This document shows, one piece after another, positions 1 through 8,983 of a stretch of 64,000 bases of DNA (positions are counted from its first letter, which is position 1; every line of letters begins with the position of its first letter). This stretch comes from SCBR16-9 sp964537975. Its GTDB lineage: Bacteria; Hydrogenedentota; Hydrogenedentia; Hydrogenedentales; SCBR16-9. Under the pieces are notes generated by a model. The model saw nothing but the letters and a program-made list of their open reading frames with translations, did not search any database and was not told the origin of the DNA. The DNA lies in contig CAZIDP010000002.1 of assembly GCA_964537975.1 (NCBI GenBank), positions 146,089 to 210,088 of the forward strand, given 5' to 3'. The position numbers and the translations under genes were made by a program.

Positions 1-550
1 CGATTTGCGTAAAGTGGGAGAGAGTCATATGTGGTAGCAACAACGGTATTGTAATTGTTATCTATACTGCACATTTTGTTTTCCAGCCGAACATTTCATA
101 ATACCAATTTTGTTTTTATCAGCATCATTTTTATGCATACTCGGTAGAAATCGGATTGAAAATAATATGTTCCAAGTAACATGTGTACAATTTTATCAAT
201 TATGGACTATTGATGATTCAGAAGTTTGTAAAATAATTTATACACTGTTGATTGTTGCATGAGTTTATCATTAATTAGTATTAAGTTATTAGTTCAATAG
301 CTTTTATATCGTTGCATATTATCATGGCAAAATTATACACTCTTATTGGTTGCGCCTGAATTGCTAATGAGCAAAATGTTACGTATGCATAATAAATTAT
401 ACCTCTGGACAGCAATGTACTGTTGCCAAATGTTTGTTATGATGCTAATCCTGCCCTGTGCAACCAGAAAGTTAGTATTCTTTCTAACAGGGTAGCTATG
501 TAAGATTTGCTACTTCACCTCAAGGTATTCCTCACAGACAAGGAGACACC
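1..550. other. AT-rich leader without a confident gene
   Basis: No convincing complete gene is visible on either strand. A short open frame on the plus strand from about base 3 to a TAA at 99-101 could be the last 32 codons of a gene cut by the window edge, but nothing in it is recognisable. The rest is AT-rich and probably carries the promoter of the aminotransferase that follows; no -10/-35 pair stands out enough to place it. Confidence 0.5.
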
Positions 551-1741
551 ATGTTCGAGAAACACGATGCCGCCCCGCCAGATGCCATTCTTGGCTTAAC
601 CGAAGCTTTTAAAAAAGATACCAATCCCAAAAAGGTAAATTTAGGTGTTGGTGTATACAAAGATGCAAACAACGAGACACCTATTTTGGGCACCGTGAAA
701 AAAGCAGAAGAAATCCTGTTGCAGAAAGAGCAAACGAAAAGCTACCTGCCCATCTCCGGAGCACCATCGTATGGTGTAAAAGTACAGGAGCTGCTTTTTG
801 GCGCTGATCATGAGATTATTAAAAATACTCGTGCGCATACAGCACAAACTCCCGGCGGTACAGGAGCATTGCGGGTAGCTGGTGACTTAATAACGCACCT
901 TTTTCCTGGTAGTACTCTGTGGATGAGCAATCCCACATGGAACAACCACCCCGCAATATTTGAAGCCGCTGGTCTTCCGATGAAAGAATATCCATATTAC
1001 GATTATTCCACTAAAAAGCTCGACTTTGAAGGTATGTTGAATACGTTTAAAGATATTCCGGAAGGTGATGTAGTTCTACTACATGCATGTTGCCATAACC
1101 CCAGTGGCATGGACCCCGATTTGGAGCAATGGCAAGCCATTGCCCAAATTGCACGTGAACGCAAATGGTTGCCGTTTTTTGATTTTGCCTACCAGGGATT
1201 CGCTGAAGGTCTGGAGGCCGATGCCGCTGGCATAAAGGCTTTCTGTCATGAAGGTTGCGAATTGTTAATTTGCAGTTCTTTCTCGAAAAATTTTGGCCTG
1301 TACAATGAGCGTACCGGCGCATTGACGGTGGTTGGTGCAACGAAAGATGCTGCTGATAAGGTTTTCAGTCATGTAAAGACACGTATTCGCAGTAACTATT
1401 CCAATCCGCCTTACCATGGTGGCGGTATTGTGGACATCATTCTTAGTGACACAGAATTGCGCCGAGAGTGGGAAGAAGAAGTCAAAGAAATGCGGGACCG
1501 CATCAACAGTATGCGTCATCGATTTGTAGACACCCTTGCCTCAAAAGGTGTGAATCAGGATTTTTCTTTCATCACAACCCAGAGTGGAATGTTTTCTTTT
1601 TCCGGGTTGAACAAGCAACAGGTGGAAATCCTGCGTGAAAAGTATGCTATTTACATCGTAGGTTCCGGACGTATAAATGTAGCAGGAATAACCGAAGATA
1701 ACCTCGATTATCTCTGCTCGGCCATAGCAGACGTTCTGTAA
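551..1741 (+). CDS. aspC: Aspartate/aromatic amino acid aminotransferase
   Basis: Class I PLP-dependent aminotransferase of the AspC/TyrB type, transferring the amino group of aspartate or an aromatic amino acid to 2-oxoglutarate in the cytoplasm. The 396-residue length matches the family. The PLP lysine is K246 in SSFSKNFGLYNERTG, with the pyridine-nitrogen aspartate D211 and Y214 in DFAYQGF, N183 in CHNPSG, and the phosphate-binding R254. The start is supported by an AAGGAG Shine-Dalgarno just upstream of ATG 551. It is monocistronic and convergent with the HAD phosphatase at 1797-2462. AspC and TyrB cannot be told apart by eye, so substrate preference is open. Confidence 0.93.
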   Translation: MFEKHDAAPPDAILGLTEAFKKDTNPKKVNLGVGVYKDANNETPILGTVKKAEEILLQKEQTKSYLPISGAPSYGVKVQELLFGADHEIIKNTRAHTAQTPGGTGALRVAGDLITHLFPGSTLWMSNPTWNNHPAIFEAAGLPMKEYPYYDYSTKKLDFEGMLNTFKDIPEGDVVLLHACCHNPSGMDPDLEQWQAIAQIARERKWLPFFDFAYQGFAEGLEADAAGIKAFCHEGCELLICSSFSKNFGLYNERTGALTVVGATKDAADKVFSHVKTRIRSNYSNPPYHGGGIVDIILSDTELRREWEEEVKEMRDRINSMRHRFVDTLASKGVNQDFSFITTQSGMFSFSGLNKQQVEILREKYAIYIVGSGRINVAGITEDNLDYLCSAIADVL

Positions 1742-1796
1742 TTCTGTTGGCTCCTGGAATTCAGCATGAAATTCTGTCCCGGGGATGTGGAAACCA

Positions 1797-2462
1797 CTAT
1801 GTCGTCATATCGGCAAGATAATGTGAAAGTACATATTCCCGGGCTTCTGCTAATGTGTCGCATACTGCGGTCGGCTCCAAAGCTTCCAGCTCTTTTCGAG
1901 TATTGTATCCGGTGGTAACAGCAATACACGCTACACCTGCGCTTTGTGCCGCTTTGACATCAAAATGCATGTCACCTACAAAAAGCATTTCATCCGCTCC
2001 AACCTCCAGATTCTCCATAGATCGAAGTAGTGCTTCCGGATGCGGCTTCGGGTGTTTCACTTCATCCGGCCCAACGCGAGACGTAAAATAATGTAGTATG
2101 CCAAGATATTCAAGAATGCGCTCGGATGCAGACAATTTTTTGGATGTCGCAAAACCCATTTTCAGACCTGCATTATCAAATGCAGCAAGTGTCTCCGACA
2201 CATCAGGAAGCAGGTGAGTCATGTCACTCGCAATTGTTTTATGGTATTCCCGGTAAATATCTACATAGTGTTCCAGGTCATCATGTTCACCTAATAGTAT
2301 AGCCAATTGATCGATCAAGGGATATCCAATACTGTCTACCACTTTTTTTCTGGGTGGCCGTTCAATATTCAATGTATCAAAGAGGTGGTAACAGGACTGG
2401 ACGATGGCTTCTGTTGAATCAATTAGTGTGCCATCAAGATCAAAAACAACTGCGCGTAACAT
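1797..2462 (-). CDS. HAD-family phosphatase (phosphoglycolate phosphatase-like)
   Basis: Haloacid dehalogenase superfamily hydrolase of the Gph/PGMB type, a Mg-dependent cytoplasmic phosphatase using an aspartyl-phosphate intermediate. Motif I is FDLDGTLID with D8 and D10, motif II is the T of GFATSKK, the lysine of motif III lies in KHPKPHPE, and motif IV is FVGDMHFD. Residues about 15-80 form a helical cap, as in phosphoglycolate phosphatases. Start ATG 2462 is preceded by TAGGAG. It is the last gene of the reverse-strand run ddl-dapF-purN-HAD, 49 bases after purN. The substrate cannot be fixed from sequence; pyrophosphatase PpaX or a sugar-phosphate phosphatase are alternatives. Confidence 0.85.
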   Translation of the reverse strand: MLRAVVFDLDGTLIDSTEAIVQSCYHLFDTLNIERPPRKKVVDSIGYPLIDQLAILLGEHDDLEHYVDIYREYHKTIASDMTHLLPDVSETLAAFDNAGLKMGFATSKKLSASERILEYLGILHYFTSRVGPDEVKHPKPHPEALLRSMENLEVGADEMLFVGDMHFDVKAAQSAGVACIAVTTGYNTRKELEALEPTAVCDTLAEAREYVLSHYLADMTT

Positions 2463-2511
2463 GTACTATATACTCCTAATAAAAAATTAAATTACATGAA
2501 GCAATTACACT

Positions 2512-3126
2512 TCATTTTATCCGGACGATGCGGCCTTCAACCTGAATGCGTCCTTCAGAAATGAGCTGAATTGCTTTGGGATAAATTTCGCGCTCTTTGG
2601 CCATGACCCGTTCTGCAAGAGAGTCTAGTGTATCATCTTCGCGTACAGGTACCGTATCTTGCATGATGATAGGGCCGTGATCGTACAATGGGTCGACAAA
2701 ATGTACCGTCACACCGGTAATCTTTGCCCCGTACTTCAACACAGCTTCATGCACATGATGCCCATACATCCCCTTGCCACAAAAGGCAGGAATTAACCCA
2801 GGGTGAACGTTAACAATGCGATTCTCAAAGTCCGGTGGTATTTCCAACAACGACATAAACCCGGCAAGTACTACAAGTTCTGCGTTATGGCCGCAGATAA
2901 ATTGCCAGATATCGGCATTAAATTTTCCAAGGTCCTCGTATTGTTTCCTGGGGAATGCTCTGGCAGGAATACCATGATCTTCAGCTCGTACCAAACCATA
3001 CGCATCACTGCGAGAAGATGCGACACATACAATCTGAGCATCCAGTGTCTTCTTTTCAATGTGGTCAATAATATTTTGCAAGGTAGAGCCACTACCGGAC
3101 AATAACACGGCTATCTTTAAGGTCAT
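2512..3126 (-). CDS. purN: Phosphoribosylglycinamide formyltransferase 1
   Basis: PurN transfers the formyl group of 10-formyl-THF to GAR in step 3 of de novo purine synthesis. The N-terminal LLSGSGSTLQN loop binds the GAR phosphate; the catalytic Asn and His lie in NVHPGLIPAF, and the catalytic Asp in VDPLYDHGPIIMQ. A longer reading frame opens with GTG at 3141, but the sequence AGAGGA lies inside that extension about 7 bases before ATG 3126, so 3126 is preferred, giving 204 residues. The gene sits 64 bases after dapF and 49 before the HAD phosphatase on the same strand, probably in one transcript. Confidence 0.93.
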   Translation of the reverse strand: MTLKIAVLLSGSGSTLQNIIDHIEKKTLDAQIVCVASSRSDAYGLVRAEDHGIPARAFPRKQYEDLGKFNADIWQFICGHNAELVVLAGFMSLLEIPPDFENRIVNVHPGLIPAFCGKGMYGHHVHEAVLKYGAKITGVTVHFVDPLYDHGPIIMQDTVPVREDDTLDSLAERVMAKEREIYPKAIQLISEGRIQVEGRIVRIK

Positions 3127-3190
3127 GCCACATCCTCTCACCAGATTATTTATCTATTTGTTTGTTTTTTCAGAAAAGAATAACACTGTA

Positions 3191-4030
3191 TTATGCGTGT
3201 GGCCAGATACCACTAAATGCTTCTTCAGCAGGACCTTCCTGGTAGACACAGCCGTCTTCTTCCCAGGATATTGTCAGCACACCAAATACAAGGTGTACCT
3301 GTACACGCCGGTTTACCTGCTCTGTTAACATGGAAGCCAACGCTGCGCCGCAGGAGCCGCTCCCGCTTGCCATGGTGATACCACTTCCTCGTTCCCAAAT
3401 GCGCATTACAATATTGTCCCGATCTTTAACCGTAACGAACTCCACATTGGTGCGCTTTGGGAAAGCAACATGATTTTCAATCAAAGGGCCAAGCTGGAGT
3501 AAATCAACCTTGGTTGCATCTTTTACAAACACTACGGCATGCGGGTTACCAATATTAACACAGGTGACTTCAATGTTCTCTGATCCTATGGGCAGAGGCT
3601 CACTGATAACTTTTCCTGGAGCACCAGCCATCGGAATTTCCGTGCGATCAAATTTCGGAGTTCCCATATTGGAACGAACACGCACAACTTTTTCCTTTTC
3701 AATTTTCAAAGATACTTTATTGGGCCCTGCCAAAGTATCTATTACAAATTCTGTTTTATCCGTCATCTTGCGTTCATAGACATATTTTGCGAAACACCGA
3801 ATTCCATTACCACAGGTTTCCGCTTCACTTCCATCGGCATTGAAAATTCTCATTTTAAAATCATGCGATTCGTGGGGAAGAATCAGAATAATGCCATCTG
3901 CACCAACACCAAGATGTCGATGACTCATTGCTTTCGATAGCGCTCCAAAATCAGCCGTGGTTAACTTGTCATGTTCAATAAATAGATAGTCATTTCCCAA
4001 GCCATGCAATTTAGTGAATGGAATGGCCAT
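3191..4030 (-). CDS. dapF: Diaminopimelate epimerase, variant active site
   Basis: DapF interconverts L,L- and meso-diaminopimelate for lysine and peptidoglycan synthesis, using two cysteines as acid/base pair. Length (279) and both pseudo-symmetric halves are typical: FTKLHGLGND at the N-terminus, the first catalytic cysteine C73 in ETCGNGIRC, and ERGSG at 213-217. The position that normally holds the second catalytic cysteine (the first Cys of the usual ACGSGAC motif) reads ASGSGSC here, so it is S222; the downstream Cys of that motif is kept as C227. The start overlaps nothing and lies 2 bases after the ddl stop, so the two are cotranslated or tightly coupled. Family assignment is secure; full epimerase activity is not. 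Confidence 0.9.
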   Translation of the reverse strand: MAIPFTKLHGLGNDYLFIEHDKLTTADFGALSKAMSHRHLGVGADGIILILPHESHDFKMRIFNADGSEAETCGNGIRCFAKYVYERKMTDKTEFVIDTLAGPNKVSLKIEKEKVVRVRSNMGTPKFDRTEIPMAGAPGKVISEPLPIGSENIEVTCVNIGNPHAVVFVKDATKVDLLQLGPLIENHVAFPKRTNVEFVTVKDRDNIVMRIWERGSGITMASGSGSCGAALASMLTEQVNRRVQVHLVFGVLTISWEEDGCVYQEGPAEEAFSGIWPHA

Positions 4031-4032
4031 TA

Positions 4033-5061
4033 TTAAATCTGTCCTTTCTCTACTTTATGCTGTGATGCTTTGCGTATAGCAGCTTCAATAAATAATGTAA
4101 CCATGTCTGGGTACGAAATCCCGGCTGCTGCAGCAGCCTGTGGGTATAGCGAAGTCTGTGTTAAACCGGGAACCGTGTTAACTTCCAGCCAAATTGGTGT
4201 GTCACCATATACTATAAAATCGCTTCGACTCCACCCTTCACATCCCACGATATCATGCACATGCAAAGCAATATCCTGTATTTTCTCCGTTAATTCAGGA
4301 GCAATCCTTGCCGGAGTTATCTCTTCTGATGCTCCCGGTGTATACTTGGCCTCATAATCAAAATAACTGCTACTACGAGGACGGATTTCAGTCAGAGGGA
4401 GGGGACGAATCAGACCATTTGCCTCTGAATCAAGTACACCACAGGTTATCTCCAAACCCGCAATATATTCTTCAACCATTATCATGTCATCAATCTCCAA
4501 TACCTCTGACATGCCTTTACGAAAAGCCGCTTCATCACTGGCAATTACGATGCCAAAACTGGAGCCTTGACGGTTAGCCTTAATAACACATGGAAAACCA
4601 ATGTCGTTTCTAACCGTATTCACAACAGTATCCTGGTCGACAATCCAAGTAGTTCGGTCCAGTGCGACATGCCCTGCGACCCGTACTCCCTGAGCCTGTA
4701 CAACCGCCTTACAGCGAATCTTGTCGAATGCCAGTGCGCTTGCCGCACAGCCCGATCCTGTATAGGGAATATCCAGCGTATCCAGGAATCCCTGGATTTT
4801 GCCATCTTCACCAAATGCGCCATGAAGCGCAACAAAAATACAGGTTGGAGACATCGTCTTTAAATAAATTACCGCATCAAAGATTGACATGGGTGAACAT
4901 TCTGGGAAACACCACATGCCATCCCGGTCTATAAGCACTGGCGTTGTGTCATATTTGGATTGGTCAATTGATTTTAATACCATATTACCAGAATTTACAG
5001 ATACATCATGCTCAAGACTGGGTCCCCCCATCAATACAATAATTTTCAGCTGTGTACTCAC
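4033..5061 (-). CDS. ddl: D-alanine--D-alanine ligase
   Basis: ATP-grasp ligase joining two D-alanines for the peptidoglycan stem peptide. The N-terminal substrate loop is GGPSLEHDVSVNSG with the conserved Glu, the central ATP-grasp part contains MVEEYIAGLEITCGVL, and the Mg/phosphate site is EVNTVPGLTQTSLYP. An open frame runs back to ATG 5217, but those 52 extra residues have no family counterpart; a GTG at 5061 lies 9 bases after AGGAG and gives 342 residues starting VSTQLKIIVLMGG, which fits the family. First gene of the ddl-dapF-purN-HAD run; its promoter must lie in 5062-5281, shared divergently with the oxidoreductase at 5282. Confidence 0.92.
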   Translation of the reverse strand: MSTQLKIIVLMGGPSLEHDVSVNSGNMVLKSIDQSKYDTTPVLIDRDGMWCFPECSPMSIFDAVIYLKTMSPTCIFVALHGAFGEDGKIQGFLDTLDIPYTGSGCAASALAFDKIRCKAVVQAQGVRVAGHVALDRTTWIVDQDTVVNTVRNDIGFPCVIKANRQGSSFGIVIASDEAAFRKGMSEVLEIDDMIMVEEYIAGLEITCGVLDSEANGLIRPLPLTEIRPRSSSYFDYEAKYTPGASEEITPARIAPELTEKIQDIALHVHDIVGCEGWSRSDFIVYGDTPIWLEVNTVPGLTQTSLYPQAAAAAGISYPDMVTLFIEAAIRKASQHKVEKGQI

Positions 5062-5281
5062 GACTACATTCTCCTGTAACAAATTTGGCAATCCTGATAG
5101 CATGCTACCCGATTGCTTGCCCCAACATGTTGTGTTAAAATTTCTCTTATACCCCATCAAAGCTACCAGTTCCCAGGAATAGAAAAAAGCAATTTTCACC
5201 ATTGACTCATGCTTCACAGGGTGCTATCTTGAATCCTGTCTTAATGATATCTATTTCAATTTAGGACAGGGAGAATACACC

Positions 5282-6595
5282 ATGAGAAATGAGGTGATTT
5301 CACGTCGCCGATTTCTGGGCCTGACTGGTGCGGGAGCTATTGGTTTGGGGGCAACCGCTTTAATAAAGGCCAAAGAAACGCATGCGGTTTCGCATGTAGG
5401 CGCCAATGACAAAATACATCTGGGGTTTGTCGGCCTGGGAGGTATGGGCCGCTCCCATATGGATCGTCTTGTAAACCACAAAGATGTAGTCATTGTAGCG
5501 GGGACAGACCCCGATGCGCAACGAAGACGTGCTGCAAAAAATTTTGCGGCAAGTCAAGGCAAAGAAATCAGCACCTACATTGATTATCGGGAAATGCTGG
5601 AAAGCCACCCGGAAATCGATGCTGTATTTGTTGCCACCCCGGACCATTGGCATGCCCTGGCAAGCATTGATTCCATTCGGGCCGGCAAAGATGTGTATTG
5701 CGAGAAACCGCTCGCGCTAACCATTGACGAAGGAAAAAAGATGGTAGCAGCAGCACGCCGGTTTGGGCGTATTGTTCAAATGGGCACGCAGCAACGAGGG
5801 GACCAGGGACACTTTTGCCATGCTTGTGAATTGGTGCGCAATGGCAGGATTGGTGAATTGGAACGCGTAGTATGTTATTTTGGAGCAAACCCACATCATG
5901 GATTCGTTGCAAATGAGGAACCTCCACCGTATCTCGATTGGGAATATTACTTGGGACCTGCACCGTTTCGACCATACAATCGGTTGATTCACCCCTATAA
6001 TTTTCGCTTCTTCCGAGATTTCTCCGGAGGACTTTTGACGGACTGGGGGGTACATTTGTTCGATATCGCACAGTGGGGAGCAGCCAAAGACTTTACGAGC
6101 CCAAAACGCATTGAAGCTGAGTACAAGATGTATCGTGACAACATGTATGATTTTCCTGCAACATCATTGATACACTATGATTATGGAGACGTCAAGCTGG
6201 AATGGCATCAGGGCACCGATATCCAGTTTGAAGCAGGACAAGATTACGGCACAAAGTTTTACGGCACAGAGGGCGAGGTGTTTGTGAATCGTGGTGGATA
6301 CACAGCCCGAAACAAATTGGGCAACCCGATTAATGAAGTATTGGGTGTCAATGATGAACGGCTGTACCATACCAATTCACACCATCAGAATTTTTTTGAT
6401 TCCGTAAGAAATCGAACACTACCCATTTGTGATATTGCGACAGGGCATCGTGCTACTGCAATTTCACATTTGGGCAACATTGCAACCTGGTTGGGTCGGC
6501 CAGTTGATTACGACCCGGTAAATGAATTTTTCCCCGGTAACACAGCAGCTAACATGATGATGACAAAACCATATCGTGCCCCTTGGCACATGTAG
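5282..6595 (+). CDS. Tat-exported Gfo/Idh/MocA family oxidoreductase
   Basis: NAD(P)-dependent oxidoreductase, probably acting on a sugar or sugar-like substrate outside the cytoplasmic membrane. A twin-arginine leader (SRRRFLGLTGAG, residues 7-18) is followed by an Ala/Gly-rich hydrophobic stretch to about residue 36. The Rossmann fold starts at IHLGFVGLGGMGRSH, with the family signature EKP at residues 141-143 and a C-terminal alpha/beta domain. Start ATG 5282 has a GGGAGAA upstream. The next gene, a secreted HEAT protein, begins 19 bases downstream, so the two form a small export operon. Multiplication of such exported oxidoreductases is typical of Planctomycetes, Verrucomicrobia and relatives; the substrate is unknown. 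Confidence 0.9.
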   Translation: MRNEVISRRRFLGLTGAGAIGLGATALIKAKETHAVSHVGANDKIHLGFVGLGGMGRSHMDRLVNHKDVVIVAGTDPDAQRRRAAKNFAASQGKEISTYIDYREMLESHPEIDAVFVATPDHWHALASIDSIRAGKDVYCEKPLALTIDEGKKMVAAARRFGRIVQMGTQQRGDQGHFCHACELVRNGRIGELERVVCYFGANPHHGFVANEEPPPYLDWEYYLGPAPFRPYNRLIHPYNFRFFRDFSGGLLTDWGVHLFDIAQWGAAKDFTSPKRIEAEYKMYRDNMYDFPATSLIHYDYGDVKLEWHQGTDIQFEAGQDYGTKFYGTEGEVFVNRGGYTARNKLGNPINEVLGVNDERLYHTNSHHQNFFDSVRNRTLPICDIATGHRATAISHLGNIATWLGRPVDYDPVNEFFPGNTAANMMMTKPYRAPWHM

Positions 6596-6614
6596 TTAGG
6601 AGGTACTTAAGAAC

Positions 6615-8774
6615 ATGCATATGAAACAGTATAAAATTCGGGCTTTTTTTGTGACAATGCTTACAGTAGCACTTGTCTTTGTATTAACGGTGCCTGTTAA
6701 GGCGCAAGAAATAGAGGTGATTGACTTTGACGCAATGTTATCCGGGCCATTACGGATTAGTATTGACAGCAAATATGGACTGGCAGATGCATTGGCAAGC
6801 CCCCTGGCAGAAATTCGCGAAATGGCCTATAACAAAGCAGGTGATTTCGGACCAGATGCCATAACAGTGGTGGCACCTTTGCTTGACAACGATAACCCAG
6901 AGGTCGTTCGTGCAGCTAAAATTGCACTGGAAAAAATAGCAGGCGCAGCAACAGAAACCGCTGAAACACGAACTGAAGCGAGCAGGGCATTGGCCTATGC
7001 GACAACAATTGTAGACAACAGAAATGAATTATTGCGATTGTTGGCCAACACAGGAACTCATGAAGCACTCGAAATTTTGTGGCGGATTTCTCAGACACGA
7101 GAAGACTCCTATGATGCAGCTTTAATGGCTATTGAAAACATTGCTGCGCGATCTGAACCAGGTGTATTGATGGGACTGTCATTGGGCATGATCTCTTCTT
7201 TCCGTACAGAGCAGGGCCCCAAACGTATTGCGATGATCAATGCTATGGGCACCATTGGCTTAGATGATTTTGTGCCCCACTTGATATGGGAAGTTCAAAA
7301 CGGTCCTGCAAAAGAAAGAGCCATCGAAGCTTTGGGAAACATTGGCCATACCGCTGCGCTTGATGTTGTGCGTGCCTATTATGTTGAGCATCTGGACAAT
7401 ATCGCCCTGGAAGCAATGCTGAAAATTGCTGAAGGACTTGATGCAGAATCTGCCAGGGAATTTTATAATTCATTACTGGCATCAGACAAAGGTACACATG
7501 CCAGGGTCGCCGCTATCAGTGGCATTTCCAATGTAGCAACAGTAGAGACTTTACCGATGCTAATCGCACTGCTGGGTGATGAAAACATTGATATTCGCGG
7601 TGCGGCACATTGTGCCCTTGTTAACCTTGAAGGCGATCAATACACAACGCGTCTGGTTATCGCTGCATTACAGGCTGAAGCGGATAACAAATCAGCTTTG
7701 TTGAACGTGCTTTATGCACGTGATGCCGAGACTGGCCGCGTTGCAGCAGAAGCAGCTTTGAATGATGAATCACCTTCGGTACGTATTACAGCATTAACGC
7801 TTCTGGGCGAAGAACCATCTGTTGAACACGAACAAACTTTCCTCGATGCATCACGCCGCGGCACGCCTGAATCACGAAAAATTGCTTTACAGGGATACCT
7901 GAGCTTGGCAGAACGCGAATTGGCAGATAATAATACCGCCAAAGCACTAACCATGTTTCACCGTAGCCTCAGTCTGGCCCTGGAAGATGAAGAAAGAATT
8001 CGCGCATTGAATGGACTGACAGAAATTGGCAGTCCGGACACTTTAAATTATCTTGAAGGAATGCAGCACCGGCAAACCATCCACATGCCTATGGCCCGAT
8101 GTGCTATAGCAATTGCCAAGAACCTGCATGAATCCGATCCGGTTCTGGCACGTGAAATCTATGAACATATTTATGAAGTGGGTCTGAAAGACCGTGCTGT
8201 TGAAGACATGTCCGAAGAAGAACGACAAATCTTTAATTCGTTACAAAAGGGCATGCGCAGTCTGGGTATCGAAGTGAATTTTGCCCAAAACGCGGGAATA
8301 ATCACCAATTGGCAATTTATAGGCCCATTCCCCCTTGACTCCTTTGAGAAAGCATATCCTCCGGAGATAGAAACGTTTGACGAAAATGCATCCTACGCTG
8401 GAGCAAATGATCAGCAAGTTGCCTGGCATAGAATTCAAATGGACGATGTCTTTGGTGTCGTTGAACTTCACAAAGTGCTCAGCCCAAACCAAAATGTCAA
8501 GGCATATGCCAGGGCGGTAGTGCGTGTTGAAGATGATACCCAATGTTATGTCAAAATCGGTAGTGACGATGGCATTAAAGCATGGGTTAATCGTCAGTTG
8601 GTTCACGAAAATGATGTACAGAGGGGGTTGACCCTGGATCAGGATGTAAAACCTGCCATATTGAAAGCGGGTGAAAATGAAATCCTGCTAAAAATCACAC
8701 AAGCAGCAGGGGAATGGCAGTACGTCGTACGGCTGACAGACCGTCAAAATGCGCCTCTGACATTTAATTATTAA
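6615..8774 (+). CDS. Secreted HEAT-repeat protein with C-terminal beta-sandwich-like domain
   Basis: A 719-residue exported protein of unknown function. A signal peptide covers about residues 1-31 (hydrophobic FFVTMLTVALVFVLTV, cleavage near VKAQE). Residues about 45-430 form repeated helical pairs of HEAT/PBS-lyase type, with recurring segments such as AKIALEKIAG, IEALGNIGHTAAL and GAAHCALVNLEGD. After a helical linker, residues about 555-719 begin NWQFIGPFPLDSF and contain YVKIGSDDGIKAWVN, resembling the PA14/carbohydrate-binding-like beta domains of planctomycete-type secreted proteins. It follows the Tat oxidoreductase by 19 bases with a strong GGAGGT at 6599-6604, and a hairpin closes the unit. 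It may be a binding or scaffold protein; no catalytic motif is visible. Confidence 0.75.
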   Translation: MHMKQYKIRAFFVTMLTVALVFVLTVPVKAQEIEVIDFDAMLSGPLRISIDSKYGLADALASPLAEIREMAYNKAGDFGPDAITVVAPLLDNDNPEVVRAAKIALEKIAGAATETAETRTEASRALAYATTIVDNRNELLRLLANTGTHEALEILWRISQTREDSYDAALMAIENIAARSEPGVLMGLSLGMISSFRTEQGPKRIAMINAMGTIGLDDFVPHLIWEVQNGPAKERAIEALGNIGHTAALDVVRAYYVEHLDNIALEAMLKIAEGLDAESAREFYNSLLASDKGTHARVAAISGISNVATVETLPMLIALLGDENIDIRGAAHCALVNLEGDQYTTRLVIAALQAEADNKSALLNVLYARDAETGRVAAEAALNDESPSVRITALTLLGEEPSVEHEQTFLDASRRGTPESRKIALQGYLSLAERELADNNTAKALTMFHRSLSLALEDEERIRALNGLTEIGSPDTLNYLEGMQHRQTIHMPMARCAIAIAKNLHESDPVLAREIYEHIYEVGLKDRAVEDMSEEERQIFNSLQKGMRSLGIEVNFAQNAGIITNWQFIGPFPLDSFEKAYPPEIETFDENASYAGANDQQVAWHRIQMDDVFGVVELHKVLSPNQNVKAYARAVVRVEDDTQCYVKIGSDDGIKAWVNRQLVHENDVQRGLTLDQDVKPAILKAGENEILLKITQAAGEWQYVVRLTDRQNAPLTFNY

Positions 8775-8805
8775 TCGATATTTATACTTGTCCACTTCTT
8801 TTTCT

Positions 8806-8839
8806 GAAGCCGCCTCATTCTTTTGAATCAGGCGGCTTC
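8806..8839 (+). terminator. Hairpin terminator after HEAT protein
   Basis: A 10-bp GC-rich stem (GAAGCCGCCT pairing with AGGCGGCTTC) is extended by an inner ATTC/GAAT stem across a single C/C mismatch, with a TTTT loop. It is followed only by TTCC on the plus strand, while the upstream side is T-rich. It lies 31 bases after the stop of the HEAT gene and probably ends that operon. Confidence 0.75.
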
Positions 8840-8983
8840 TTCCACATTGACAACCTGAAAAACAGAACAAATTAGCGTCAATGAATAAATCTGGACACAC
8901 CAACCATATAAACGATAAAATCATGTGTTATTGACTATTCCTCAATGACGCTTTATAAAATAAAAATCTCACAAAAAGAGTAT

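Noticed and set aside
3..101. Open frame at the left edge
   Set aside because: Only 32 codons without any recognisable motif; could be the end of an upstream gene but cannot be supported.
5062..5217. N-terminal extension of ddl by 52 residues
   Set aside because: The extra residues match nothing in the family, while GTG 5061 has a proper ribosome site and fits the usual N-terminus.
8945..8983. Earlier ATG for the first acylase
   Set aside because: No ribosome site, and it would put 13 extra residues before a complete signal peptide.
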